Source: Mycobacterium paraseoulense (GTDB taxonomy: Bacteria > Actinomycetota > Actinomycetes > Mycobacteriales > Mycobacteriaceae). From it: a stretch of 64,000 nucleotides of DNA. The position numbers and the translations under genes are program-made. Positions 9,235 through 18,148 of the stretch are shown piece by piece; the first letter of the stretch is position 1, and each line of letters begins with the position of its first letter. Where the stretch lies: contig NZ_AP022619.1 in assembly GCF_010731655.1 (NCBI RefSeq), positions 4,464,001-4,528,000 on the forward strand, read 5' to 3'. The notes beneath the pieces are model-generated. The model was not told the origin of the DNA, made no database searches, and saw only the letters and a program-made list of their open reading frames with translations.

Positions 9235-11814
9235 ATGTCTGCAGACGGGATTTCGCGCGCGCACTGTGCGAGCCGTCACATCGTTGTAGTCGGGCACGGC
9301 ATGGTGGGGCATCGGCTGATCGAGGCGCTCCGGGCGCGCGACACCGAGGGGTTGTGGCGCATCACGGTTTTCGCCGAGGAGGCCGACGCGGCTTATGACC
9401 GCGTCGGGCTGACCTCGTACACCGAAAGCTGGGACCGCAAACTGCTGGCGCTGCCGGGCAACGACTACGCGGGTGACGAGCGCGTTCGGTTGGTGTTGAA
9501 CGCTCGCGTGACCGAGATCGACCGGGCAGCGAAGTCGGTTGTCACGGCCGATGGGCAGCGGCACGGCTACGACACGTTGGTGTTGGCCACCGGCTCCTAC
9601 GCGTTCGTCCCGCCGGTGCCCGGCCACGACCTGGCGGCGTGCCACGTGTACCGCACGCTCGACGACCTCGACGCCATCCGGGCCGACGCGCAGCGCACGG
9701 TGGAGGCGGGTCGCACCCCGGCGGGCGTGGTGATCGGCGGTGGCCTGCTGGGTCTGGAGGCCGCTAACGCGCTGCGCCAGTTCGGGTTGCAGACGCACGT
9801 CGTCGAGATGATGCCGCGCTTGATGGCCCAGCAGATCGACGAGGGCGGCGGCGCGTTGCTGGCCAAGATGGTCGGCGACCTGGGCATCGCCGTGCACGTG
9901 GGCACCGGCACGGAGTCGATCGAAGCGGTCGACCATTCGGACGGGGTGTCGTCGGTGCGGGTGCGCCTGACCGACGGCGAGGTCATCGACGCCGGGCTGG
10001 TCATCTTCGCGGCCGGCATCCGGCCCCGTGACGAGCTGGCCAGGGCCGCGGGCCTCGAGCTCGCCGAGCGCGGCGGTGTGCTCACCGACTTGGCCTGCCG
10101 CACAAGCGATCCGAACATCTACGCGGTCGGTGAGGTGGCCGCGATCGGTGGCCGGTGCTACGGCCTGGTGGGGCCCGGTTACACCTCCGCCGAGGTGGTG
10201 GCCGACCGCCTGCTCGACGGTGCCGCGGAGTTCGGCGAAGCGGACCTGTCGACCAAGCTCAAGCTGCTCGGCGTCGACGTCGCCAGCTTCGGCGACGCGA
10301 TGGGGGTGACCGAGAACTGCCTCGAGGTCGCCATCAACGACGCGGTCAAGAAGACCTACGCCAAGCTGGTGCTGTCCGACGACGCGAAGACCCTGCTCGG
10401 CGGCGTCCTGGTGGGTGACGCCTCGTCGTACGGGGTGCTGCGGCCCATGGTCGGCAGCGAGCTGCCGGGGGATCCGCTCGCGCTGATCGCCCCGGTCTCC
10501 GGCGACGGGCCGGCACTGGGAATCGGCGCACTGCCCGATTCCGCGCAGATCTGCTCGTGCAACAACGTCACCAAGGGCGACCTGAAGTGTGCGATCGCCG
10601 ACGGCTGCGCCGACGTGCCCTCGCTCAAGTCGTGCACCGCGGCCGGAACTTCGTGCGGATCGTGTGTGCCCCTGCTCAAGCAGCTGCTGGAAGCCGAGGG
10701 CGTGGAACAGTCCAAGGCGCTGTGCGAGCACTTCAGCCAGTCGCGCGCGGAGCTCTTCGAGATCATCTCGGCCACCGAGATCCGGACGTTCTCCGGCCTG
10801 CTGGAGCGATTCGGCCGCGGAAAGGGTTGCGACATCTGCAAACCCGTGGTCGCGTCGATCCTCGCCTCCACCGGCTCGGACCACATCCTCGAAGGCGAGC
10901 AGGCCTCGCTGCAGGATTCCAACGACCACTTCCTGGCCAACATCCAGAAGAACGGCAGCTACTCGGTGGTGCCGCGGGTGCCCGGCGGTGACATCAAGCC
11001 CGAACACCTGATCCTGATCGGCCAGATTGCGCAGGACTTCGGGCTCTACACCAAGATCACCGGCGGCCAGCGGATCGACATGTTCGGCGCCCGGGTGGAC
11101 CAGTTGCCGGAGATCTGGCGACGGCTGGTCGACGGCGGTATGGAGTCCGGCCACGCGTACGGCAAAGCGCTGCGCACCGTGAAGAGCTGCGTGGGTACCG
11201 ACTGGTGCCGCTATGGTCAGCAGGATTCGGTGCAGCTGGCCATCGATCTGGAGCTGCGTTACCGCGGCCTGCGGGCTCCGCACAAGATCAAGATGGGGGT
11301 TTCGGGGTGTGCGCGCGAGTGCGCCGAAGCGCGCTCGAAGGACGTCGGCGTCATCGCCACCGAAAAGGGCTGGAACCTCTACGTCGGGGGCAACGGCGGC
11401 ATGACGCCCAAGCACGCCCAGCTGTTGGCCAGCGACCTGGACACCGAGACGCTGGTCCGCTACGTCGACCGGTTCGTCATGTACTACATCCGGACCGCCG
11501 ACCGGCTGCAGCGGACGGCGCCCTGGGTGGATTCGCTCGAGGGCGGCCTCGATCACGTGCGCGAGGTCGTGTGCGAGGACTCGCTGGGCCTGGCCGAAGA
11601 ATTCGAGGCCGCAATGGAGCGGCACGTGCGCAATTACAAGTGTGAATGGAAGGGCGTGCTCGACGACCCGGACAAGCTGTCGCGGTTCGTCTCGTTCGTC
11701 AACGCCCCTGACGAAGTCGATTCGACCGTGGAATTCACCGAGCATGCCGGGCGCAAAATCCCCGTGTCCATTGGCATGCCGAAGATCCGTACGGGAGCTG
11801 GAGAGAAATCATGA
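9235..11814 (+). CDS. nirB: Assimilatory nitrite reductase [NAD(P)H], large subunit
   Basis: An 859-aa enzyme that reduces nitrite to ammonium in the cytoplasm. Order of domains: FAD/NAD-binding pyridine nucleotide oxidoreductase (HIVVVGHGMVGHRL at the N-terminus, second Rossmann motif VVIGGGLLGLEAA), a BFD-like [2Fe-2S] domain (CSCNNVTKGDL and CTAAGTSCGSC, about residues 438-478), then the ferredoxin-like half and the sirohaem/[4Fe-4S] site with CVGTDWCRYG and GVSGCAREC. The nirD start overlaps its last bases. It equals Rv0252. The neighbouring sirohydrochlorin-chelatase-like and HemD-like genes fit its need for sirohaem. Confidence 0.95.
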   Translation: MSADGISRAHCASRHIVVVGHGMVGHRLIEALRARDTEGLWRITVFAEEADAAYDRVGLTSYTESWDRKLLALPGNDYAGDERVRLVLNARVTEIDRAAKSVVTADGQRHGYDTLVLATGSYAFVPPVPGHDLAACHVYRTLDDLDAIRADAQRTVEAGRTPAGVVIGGGLLGLEAANALRQFGLQTHVVEMMPRLMAQQIDEGGGALLAKMVGDLGIAVHVGTGTESIEAVDHSDGVSSVRVRLTDGEVIDAGLVIFAAGIRPRDELARAAGLELAERGGVLTDLACRTSDPNIYAVGEVAAIGGRCYGLVGPGYTSAEVVADRLLDGAAEFGEADLSTKLKLLGVDVASFGDAMGVTENCLEVAINDAVKKTYAKLVLSDDAKTLLGGVLVGDASSYGVLRPMVGSELPGDPLALIAPVSGDGPALGIGALPDSAQICSCNNVTKGDLKCAIADGCADVPSLKSCTAAGTSCGSCVPLLKQLLEAEGVEQSKALCEHFSQSRAELFEIISATEIRTFSGLLERFGRGKGCDICKPVVASILASTGSDHILEGEQASLQDSNDHFLANIQKNGSYSVVPRVPGGDIKPEHLILIGQIAQDFGLYTKITGGQRIDMFGARVDQLPEIWRRLVDGGMESGHAYGKALRTVKSCVGTDWCRYGQQDSVQLAIDLELRYRGLRAPHKIKMGVSGCARECAEARSKDVGVIATEKGWNLYVGGNGGMTPKHAQLLASDLDTETLVRYVDRFVMYYIRTADRLQRTAPWVDSLEGGLDHVREVVCEDSLGLAEEFEAAMERHVRNYKCEWKGVLDDPDKLSRFVSFVNAPDEVDSTVEFTEHAGRKIPVSIGMPKIRTGAGEKS

Positions 11815-12167
11815 CACTTCTCAACGACATTGCGGTGTGGACGACGGCCTGCGAATACGACCGCCTGATCCCGGGCCGGGGGGTCGGCGTGCTGCTCGAC
11901 GACGGGTCCCAGGCGGCGTTGTTCCGGCTCGACGACGGCTCGGTCTACGCGGTGGGCAACGTCGACCCGTTCTCCGGGGCGGCGGTGCTCTCGCGCGGGA
12001 TCGTGGGAGACCGCGGCGGCCGGGTGACGGTTCAGTCGCCGATCCTCAAGCAGGCCTTCTCACTGGAAGACGGTGAATGCCTGGACGATCCGAACTTCTC
12101 GGTGCCGGTCTATCCGGCCCGCGTCACCGCCGACGGCCTCGTCCAGGTCGGCCGGATCGCCACCTAG
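11811..12167 (+). CDS. nirD: Nitrite reductase small subunit
   Basis: A 118-aa protein with the Rieske-like fold of NirD small subunits. As in the family, the CxH ligands of true Rieske proteins are absent (NVDPFSGAAVLSRG in that region). The ATG at 11811 overlaps the nirB TGA by 4 bp, so the two are translationally coupled. The N-terminal CEYDRLIPGRGVGVLLDDG and the central FRLDDGSVYAVGN are family-typical. Its stop overlaps the stop of the convergent TetR-like gene by 3 bp. Equals Rv0253. Confidence 0.93.
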   Translation: MTLLNDIAVWTTACEYDRLIPGRGVGVLLDDGSQAALFRLDDGSVYAVGNVDPFSGAAVLSRGIVGDRGGRVTVQSPILKQAFSLEDGECLDDPNFSVPVYPARVTADGLVQVGRIAT

Positions 12168-12616
12168 CGGGTGATGTCGCCGACGAGGTAGCGCTGCATC
12201 GTCGGACCGATCGCGTCGACGATCGCGTCGACGGACATCGAATGCAGTGGCTCGGAGCGGATGCCGTAGCGCATGATGCCCAGGCCCACCAGTTGCGAGG
12301 CGCACAGCGAGGCGCGGGTGGCGGCCTTGTCGGCCCCCAGAAGCTTGAGCAGCGGGCCGAAAACCGGGCCGACGAACATGCTCTGCACGGTTTCGGCGGT
12401 CTTGGCCATCCCGGTCGAGGCGATCGCGCTCGCCGCGAAGGGGCCGCCGCCGGCGGCATCCCACGTGGTGATCAACATGCGCAGTGTCTGACGGCCCACC
12501 TGGTTGGCCCCGCCGGTCACGATCCGGTCGATGAATTCCGGTGTGCCGAACGGCAACCGCAGCATCTTGGCGACCGGGTCGAGGAGCCCACGCGACGGCT
12601 CTTCGCGACGGGGCAT
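12164..12616 (-). CDS. TetR-family ligand-binding domain protein lacking the HTH domain
   Basis: A 150-aa protein from ATG 12616 whose sequence fits only the C-terminal dimerisation/ligand domain of TetR regulators (PFGTPEFIDRIVTGG..., ASLCASQLVGLGIMRYGIRSEPL, ...IGPTMQRYLVGDI). The usual 45-60-residue N-terminal helix-turn-helix is absent, and only 83 bp separate it from the next gene upstream. The in-frame upstream sequence overlaps the chelatase gene and has no HTH-like pattern. It is either a 5'-truncated regulator or a stand-alone domain. It is convergent with nirD. M. tuberculosis has cobU at the corresponding site, as I recall. Confidence 0.6.
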   Translation of the reverse strand: MPRREEPSRGLLDPVAKMLRLPFGTPEFIDRIVTGGANQVGRQTLRMLITTWDAAGGGPFAASAIASTGMAKTAETVQSMFVGPVFGPLLKLLGADKAATRASLCASQLVGLGIMRYGIRSEPLHSMSVDAIVDAIGPTMQRYLVGDITR

Positions 12617-12699
12617 GGTGCCAGGATCGCCGGTATCAGGGCAAAGATCAAGCGTCGCGGGGCGTCGGCGCGCCCCACCGGTCGGCGCTTTCGGCCCGC

Positions 12700-13479
12700 T
12701 CAGGCCGCCGAATTCGGGCGCATGACGCGGCCATGGACCAACCGCTGCACGCTTGATCGGCGCGAAGCGTGCCGCGCGGTGGGTGCGAGTACCGGCGGCA
12801 TGGCTCGCCGGAATCGATTGGCGATCAGGCGGGTCAAACCGGGATGGGTGCCCAGGGGCTCGCTGACCAGGTCGGCGCCGCAGGCGCGCAGCCCCTGCTG
12901 GAACAGGCCGTCGGCCAGCAGGTAGGAGGCAACCACGACGCGCGCGTTGGTGCGGCGCGCATGGCGCCGCGCCTCGTCGACCGCTTCGGGCAACTGCGGA
13001 TCCCCGATGGCCGCGAACGCCAGGCTGACCCGCGACCCGGTCAGCGCCGAGACGAGCGTCGCGGTGGTGTGCAGGTCGGTGCGTGCCCTGGCATCCGATG
13101 TTCCCGCGGCCGCAAGAATCACCGAATCGCCGGGACGCCAACCACATTTGATCAGCTGATCGCCGACGAGGCGGGCGACCTGGCCGCTCGGGCCCAGGGC
13201 CGGCGTGACGATCACGTTGGGGTGTCCGCTGAGCTCGACGTGGGCCGGCAGGTCGGCGCGGACGTGGTAGCCGCGCGACAGGAACGCGGGCAGCACGATG
13301 GCGGGCCGGCCGGTGGTCTTCGCCCGCGCCAGCACCTCGCTGGGGGTGGGGCCCAACACGTCGACAAAGGCGACCTCCACCGGGCGCCCGGTCAGCGAAC
13401 TCGCCTGCGCGGCAAGCCCTTCGACCATCGCCACACCCTCCGGCCGGCGGGTGCCGTGCGCGACCAGGATCAGCGCCAT
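12700..13479 (-). CDS. Sirohydrochlorin chelatase (CbiX/SirB-like)
   Basis: A 259-aa protein of the CbiX/SirB family that inserts Fe2+ (sirohaem) or Co2+ (cobalamin) into sirohydrochlorin. It begins MALILVAHGTRRPEG, with the conserved metal-ligand His in the AHGTR motif, and has a second half-domain with VILAAAGTSDARARTDL and LLADGLFQQGLR, so both CbiX-type repeats are present. It overlaps the upstream regulator by 10 bp, forming an operon. Proximity to nirBD points to sirohaem supply rather than B12. Equals Rv0259c, though the C-terminal 30 residues look divergent. Confidence 0.82.
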   Translation of the reverse strand: MALILVAHGTRRPEGVAMVEGLAAQASSLTGRPVEVAFVDVLGPTPSEVLARAKTTGRPAIVLPAFLSRGYHVRADLPAHVELSGHPNVIVTPALGPSGQVARLVGDQLIKCGWRPGDSVILAAAGTSDARARTDLHTTATLVSALTGSRVSLAFAAIGDPQLPEAVDEARRHARRTNARVVVASYLLADGLFQQGLRACGADLVSEPLGTHPGLTRLIANRFRRAMPPVLAPTARHASRRSSVQRLVHGRVMRPNSAA

Positions 13480-14621
13480 GACGTATCCGCTCGTTGCTCG
13501 GTCGCGAGGCGGTAGCCGCGCTTGACCACGGTCGCGATGATGTTCTTGTCCCCCAAAGCCGTTCGCAGCCGCAGCACGGCCGTGTCGACGGCGTGCGGGT
13601 CGTTGCTGTTACCGGGGAGCGCACGCAACAGGTCACCTCGGGCGACGACATCGCCGGGACGCTTCGCGAGCGCGCGCAGTATCCCCATGCCGGACGGCGA
13701 CAGCACCTTGATCGAACCGTCCACCAGCACGCACGTGCCGCGGATGTCGACCGTGTGGCCGGCGGCGCGCACCGTGCATGAACCCAGCAGCGGCAGCTCC
13801 TCTGCGACGTGACGGGCCAAGGCGCCCAACCGCATTCGCTCCGGCGACGACGTCGGCACACCCTTTCGGATCAAGGGCTTGGAGGTCACCGGGCCGACGC
13901 ACATCGCGTGCACCTCGCCGCGCAGCGCGCTCAGCAGTTGGTCCTCGACGTCCAGCTCGCGGCTGCGCTCGAGCACCGCCGCGGCCGCCGGCGCCGACGT
14001 GAAGGTGACCGCATCGAACTGGCGTCCCGCGATGCCGGTCACGAGCTGATCGAAGGTGCCGCCCAATGGCGTTGGTTTCCAGCGGTATACGCGGACGGGT
14101 ACCACCTCGGCGCCCGCCAGACGCAACCCCCCGAGGAATTCCGGGAAGGGGTCCCACGCGTCGGCGGCGCCGTGCAGCTGGACCGCCACCCGCAGCCCGG
14201 CCACTCCCGACTTGAGCAGGTATTCCAGCACTTCCTGCGATGACTCGGACTCCGGGGACCACTCCTCGTGCAGGCCGGCGGCGCGCAGCGCGCCGGTCGC
14301 CTTCGGCCCGCGTGAGACGATGCGGGCCGACGACAGCGCCTTGAGAAGCGGATTGACCAGGCTCCACCCCTCGGCCGCGGCCAGCCACCCGCGGAAGCCG
14401 ATGCCGGTGTGCGCTACCAGGATGTCTGGGGGCTCGGCGATCAACGCTTCGGTGTTACGGTGCAGTTCGTCGTCGTCGGGCAGCGCGATCATGTTGATCG
14501 CGGGCGCGCTGCATACCTCGGCGCCCTGGCGGCTGAGCAGCGCGCACAGCTCCTCGGACCGCCGGGCCGACGTGACCGCGATGCGGTAACCCGTCAGTGG
14601 CAGGGTGTCGGGCTGGCCCAT
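13470..14621 (-). CDS. nnaR: HemD-like domain plus winged-helix regulator (NnaR type)
   Basis: A 383-aa fusion. Residues 1 to about 265 form a uroporphyrinogen-III-synthase-like domain (YRIAVTSARRSEELCALL..., FDAVTFTSAPAAAAVLE). Residues about 285-378 form an OmpR/PhoB-type winged helix (VLVDGSIKVLSPSGMGILRAL, ending VVKRGYRL). AGGTGAT precedes the ATG at 14621. It corresponds to Rv0260c, whose M. smegmatis orthologue NnaR activates nitrate/nitrite assimilation genes. The porphyrinogen domain may sense a tetrapyrrole or may keep catalytic activity; the sequence does not settle this. It is operonic with the chelatase and close to narK3 and nirBD. Confidence 0.85.
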   Translation of the reverse strand: MGQPDTLPLTGYRIAVTSARRSEELCALLSRQGAEVCSAPAINMIALPDDDELHRNTEALIAEPPDILVAHTGIGFRGWLAAAEGWSLVNPLLKALSSARIVSRGPKATGALRAAGLHEEWSPESESSQEVLEYLLKSGVAGLRVAVQLHGAADAWDPFPEFLGGLRLAGAEVVPVRVYRWKPTPLGGTFDQLVTGIAGRQFDAVTFTSAPAAAAVLERSRELDVEDQLLSALRGEVHAMCVGPVTSKPLIRKGVPTSSPERMRLGALARHVAEELPLLGSCTVRAAGHTVDIRGTCVLVDGSIKVLSPSGMGILRALAKRPGDVVARGDLLRALPGNSNDPHAVDTAVLRLRTALGDKNIIATVVKRGYRLATEQRADTSWR

Positions 14622-14698
14622 ATCACCTGTGTATGCCTACCAGATTTCCGTTGCGTTACCTGGCAATTGCTTACGCATTGCCCACCATAAGGGCGCGC

Positions 14699-16105
14699 TC
14701 ACACGCGGGCGGGCTCGGAGTGCGCCTGCCGACCCGACAGGCTCGCGTCCATCGACCTGGGCCGACGCACATACCGCGCCCAGGTCATGATGGCGGCGGA
14801 GACGTAGAAGGCCAAGAAGGCCCAAAACGCCGATGTGTCCGTGCCGGTGCTGAGGTAGGACTGGCGAAGTGCCAGGTTGATGCCCACGCCGCCGAGCGCT
14901 CCGAACGCGGCCACGAATCCGATCACCGCTCCCGAGGTGGCTTGCGACCAGCGCAGGCGGTCCGCTTCCGGCAGTTCGAGCCGGTGGCTACGCGCCTCGA
15001 ACACAGACGGAATCATCTTGTACACCGACCCGTTGCCCAGCCCTGCCAGGATGAACAGGACCATGAATCCGCAGACGTACCCGACCATGGTGGCCGCGGT
15101 GGTCAGGCCGGGTGTCCGGTCGTCGTGGGTGCTGATGGCGACGAGGAACGCGGTGACGAGCCCCATGGCGGCCAGGATTGCCAGGGTGACGCGGCTGCCG
15201 CCGACTCGGTCGGCCAGTCTCCCGCCATAGATGCGGGCCACCGACCCGAGCGCCGGACCGATGAACGCGAATTCGGCGGCGTGCAACGAGGCCTGAGCGT
15301 GGCTCTGGCCGGTGCCGACGAAGTTGATTTGCAGCACCTGGCCGAATGCGAACGAGAACCCGATCCAGGAGCCGAAGGTGCCCAAGTACAGCATCGCGAG
15401 CACCCAGGTGTCGCGTTCGAACAGGATCGACCGCAGGTGGCTGACGTCGTAGGTGGCGTGTTCGAGGTTGTCCATGTAGTGACTCGCGCCCACGGCGACG
15501 ACCGTCAGCAGCAGCAGGTAGAGGCCGCACACCCAATACGGTTGGCGGTGGCCGGCCGTGGCGATAACCAGCAGCCCCACCAGCTGGATCATCGGCACCC
15601 CAAGGTTCCCGGCGCCGGCGTTGAAGCCCAGCGCGAAGCCCTTGCGCCTGTGCGGGTAGAAGAAGTTGGTGTTGGTCATCGACGCGGCGTAATTGGCGCC
15701 GCCCATTCCGGTGAGTGCCGCGCAGACCAGATACGGCCACAGCGGGAGGCCGGGGTGGGCCAGCAGCCAGATCGTGCCGGCGGTGGGCACAAGCAACACC
15801 AAGACCGAGAAGACCGTCCAGTTGCGCCCGCCGAAGGTGGCGATGCCCAGTGAGTAGGGGATGCGAAGGCATGCCGCGACCAAGGTGGAGGTGGCACCCA
15901 GCAGGAACTTGTCGGCCGCGGAAAAGCCGTACGCATCCTGCGGCATGAACAGCGCCATCACCGGGAACAGGGTCCAGACACCAAAGGCGATGTGATCACA
16001 CGCGATGATCCAGAGCAGATTGCGGCGGGCGATCCTCTTGTTGCCGGATTCCCAGGCCACCGTGTCTTCCGGATTCCAGTCCGAGATGCGGTGATTGCGG
16101 GCCAT
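14699..16105 (-). CDS. narK3: MFS nitrate/nitrite transporter NarK3
   Basis: A 468-aa inner-membrane protein of the nitrate/nitrite porter branch of the major facilitator superfamily, with about 12 hydrophobic spans. Family signatures are FGGRNWTVFSVLVLLVP after TM2-3 and GANYAASMTNTNFFYPHRRKGFALGFNAGAGNLG (nitrate signature region, read in two adjacent parts). The start ATG 16105 has AAAGGTGA upstream; the in-frame extension to 16264 lacks a ribosome site. Equals Rv0261c. It lies downstream of a perfect inverted repeat (16318-16335). It can import nitrate or exchange nitrite for the adjacent nirBD pathway. Confidence 0.9.
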   Translation of the reverse strand: MARNHRISDWNPEDTVAWESGNKRIARRNLLWIIACDHIAFGVWTLFPVMALFMPQDAYGFSAADKFLLGATSTLVAACLRIPYSLGIATFGGRNWTVFSVLVLLVPTAGTIWLLAHPGLPLWPYLVCAALTGMGGANYAASMTNTNFFYPHRRKGFALGFNAGAGNLGVPMIQLVGLLVIATAGHRQPYWVCGLYLLLLTVVAVGASHYMDNLEHATYDVSHLRSILFERDTWVLAMLYLGTFGSWIGFSFAFGQVLQINFVGTGQSHAQASLHAAEFAFIGPALGSVARIYGGRLADRVGGSRVTLAILAAMGLVTAFLVAISTHDDRTPGLTTAATMVGYVCGFMVLFILAGLGNGSVYKMIPSVFEARSHRLELPEADRLRWSQATSGAVIGFVAAFGALGGVGINLALRQSYLSTGTDTSAFWAFLAFYVSAAIMTWARYVRRPRSMDASLSGRQAHSEPARV

Positions 16106-16427
16106 CCGATCGTCACCTTTCGTCGACTGCGATGCGGGAAAACGGCACGGCGCAGTGCGCGTTCCCGTTGCCCCTCGGGCGAATTCGGCTGGGAGCCCGC
16201 AGCGGGAGGAAATCTGGGCGCCCGAATAGAGAGGCATTGCCCCGCCGTGTATTTCGATGCTCACATTTGGGACGGGAACGGGTCAACTCGATCGGGCCCG
16301 AAACGCCTGTAAGTTGATTACCAGTTATCTGGTAAATTCCTGTAGGCCCCGGATCGGTGAAATGGCCACCCAGTTACCGTGATTCGCAGTCAACGCGCGG
16401 CTTTATGTGAGCTGGAATACATTTCGG
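16106..16427. promoter_or_regulatory. narK3 upstream region
   Basis: This 322-bp gap lies between pxpC (stop 16428) and narK3. It holds the inverted repeat at 16318-16335 and no supported gene. The aac gene (Rv0262c) expected here from M. tuberculosis order is absent. Confidence 0.5.
16318..16335. promoter_or_regulatory. Inverted repeat TTACCAG-N4-CTGGTAA upstream of narK3
   Basis: Perfect 7-bp arms (16318-16324 and 16329-16335) around TTAT, in an AT-richer stretch about 210 bp upstream of narK3. Candidate operator; regulator unknown. Confidence 0.45.
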
Positions 16428-17345
16428 TCAGGAAAACGGCCGGCCCACAACGTCGGCCCCCGGCTGGGCACCCACCAGGACCCTGGGGCGTGACCAGTGC
16501 AGGCGCACCGCCTGGCCGGGGCGCACCTGGGCGACCTTGTCGATGTCCTCGTCGACCACCACGCCTATCACCGGGTAACCGCCGGTCAGCGGATGGTCGG
16601 GCCCCAATATCACCGGTAAACCGTTGGGCGGCACCTGAATTGCCCCCCTGGTTGTGCCCTCGCTGGGTAGCTGGCGGTCCGGGTAGCGGTGCTGCAGGGG
16701 GCGGCCCACCAATCGCATTCCCACGCGGTCGCTGCGATCGGATGCCACCCAGTCGTTGTGCACCAGGGCATCGGGGTCGACGAACCAATCGTCACGGGGC
16801 CCGGGCACCACGGCCAGCTCCACGACATGTGCGGTGATCGCCGCCACCGGGGCCTGGTCCAGTTCGGGGTAGTCCGGGGTGTGCGCGCCGACGGGGAGCT
16901 GATCTCCCGCCCGCAGCGGTGCCGGCCCGATGGCCGACATCACGTCGTAACTGCGCGAGCCCAGCACGGGCGCCACGCCGATACCGCCGCGCACCGCCAG
17001 ATAGGTCCGCAGCCCGGCGCGGGGCGTACCCAACGCGATCACCTGCCCGTCGCGGACATGCTGAATGCTGTTGGTGCCGAACTTTTTTCCGTCGACGGTC
17101 GGGTCGGTGTCGGCCCCCGTGACCGCGATGTCGACGTCGCCGCCCCGCACGCGGGCCGCGAGACCGCCGAACGTCACCTCGACGGTGGCGCGGTCATCGG
17201 GGTTGGCCACCAGCCGGTTGGCCAGCTGGTGCGCGCGACGGTCGGCGGCCCCGGATCGAGTCACGCCGAGGTGGGCCAGTCCCGGACGGCCGAGGTCCTG
17301 GACGACGGCGAGCGGTCCGGTGCGAAGGATCTCCAGGGTTGCCAC
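16428..17345 (-). CDS. pxpC: 5-oxoprolinase subunit C (PxpC/allophanate hydrolase subunit 2 family)
   Basis: A 305-aa KipA/PxpC-type protein, cyclophilin-like. With PxpA and PxpB this family hydrolyses 5-oxoproline (pyroglutamate) to glutamate using ATP. It begins with the family-typical [26 protein letters not shown] and has the central [15 protein letters not shown] and the [18 protein letters not shown] motif. The start is the GTG at 17345 with AAAGGAGAT upstream. It lies 16 bp downstream of pxpB on the same strand. Equals Rv0263c. No pxpA is in the window. Confidence 0.87.
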   Translation of the reverse strand: MATLEILRTGPLAVVQDLGRPGLAHLGVTRSGAADRRAHQLANRLVANPDDRATVEVTFGGLAARVRGGDVDIAVTGADTDPTVDGKKFGTNSIQHVRDGQVIALGTPRAGLRTYLAVRGGIGVAPVLGSRSYDVMSAIGPAPLRAGDQLPVGAHTPDYPELDQAPVAAITAHVVELAVVPGPRDDWFVDPDALVHNDWVASDRSDRVGMRLVGRPLQHRYPDRQLPSEGTTRGAIQVPPNGLPVILGPDHPLTGGYPVIGVVVDEDIDKVAQVRPGQAVRLHWSRPRVLVGAQPGADVVGRPFS

Positions 17346-17361
17346 GGCGATCTCCTTTAGC

Positions 17362-18036
17362 TCAGACGGCCCGGAACTGAACCCACATGCCCTGCGTGAG
17401 TAGCGCCGGCTCGGGCCGTTCGAGGTCCCACAGCACCGCGTCGGTGCGGCCGATCAGTTGCCAACCGCCCGGGGACTGGCGCGGATAGATCGCGCTGAAT
17501 TCGCCGGCCAGACCGACGGAGCCGGCGGGCACCGAGGTGCGCGGCTCCGGGTGGCGGGGCACCCTCAGCCGCGCGTCGCCGTCGACCAGATACGCGAAAC
17601 CCGGGGCGAAGCCGCTGAACCCGACCCGCCACAGCGAACTGGTGTGGGCGTCGATCACCTGCGCGACGCTCAGCCCGGTGTGGCCGGCGACCTCGGCGAG
17701 GTCGGGGCCGTCGTAGACGACGTCGATGACCACATCGGCACGGCGACCGGAAGCGGCGGCCTCCTCGGTGGTGACCCGCATCTTGCGCAGTCGTTGACGG
17801 ACCACCCCCTGAAAACGCGGGCCGTCGAGCTTGACCAGAACCGTGCGGGCGGCCGGCACGACGTCGAGGACGCCCGGCAACGCCGCGGTGCGTAACTGCG
17901 CCGCCCACGCCAAAACCTCGGCGGTGCTGCCGCATTGCAGCATCAGCGCGCTGTCGCCGAAGTCCAGGACCGTGTTGCCGACCAGCTCCGTCGGCAGGTC
18001 CTTGGACACGTTGTCGGTAAGGTCCGTCACGCTCAT
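17362..18036 (-). CDS. pxpB: 5-oxoprolinase subunit B (PxpB/KipI family)
   Basis: A 224-aa KipI/PxpB-family protein. It carries [15 protein letters not shown], a central [16 protein letters not shown], and the hallmark [15 protein letters not shown] and [30 protein letters not shown] segments. The first in the pair with pxpC, it should form the ATP-dependent half of 5-oxoprolinase. ATG 18036 is taken; the length is close to Rv0264c. The usual third partner, a LamB/YcsF-type PxpA, is not adjacent. Confidence 0.87.
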   Translation of the reverse strand: MSVTDLTDNVSKDLPTELVGNTVLDFGDSALMLQCGSTAEVLAWAAQLRTAALPGVLDVVPAARTVLVKLDGPRFQGVVRQRLRKMRVTTEEAAASGRRADVVIDVVYDGPDLAEVAGHTGLSVAQVIDAHTSSLWRVGFSGFAPGFAYLVDGDARLRVPRHPEPRTSVPAGSVGLAGEFSAIYPRQSPGGWQLIGRTDAVLWDLERPEPALLTQGMWVQFRAV

Positions 18037-18148
18037 TACTCGACGGTAACCTCCCCAACGCGGGCCCGGCGAGGGGCGGGCGAGGGATTTTCGAACACTG
18101 CCAGAGCTGCCTTAGCAAACGCTCAAACGCGACCGGCGCGGTCGGGAT

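Noticed and set aside
9187..11745. 852-codon minus-strand open frame opposite nirB
   Set aside because: Shadow of nirB; no recognisable domain.
18037..18148. IdeR box next to the iron-type lipoprotein gene
   Set aside because: The TTAGCAAACGCTCAA stretch near 18112 lacks symmetry and lies downstream of that gene, not in its promoter.
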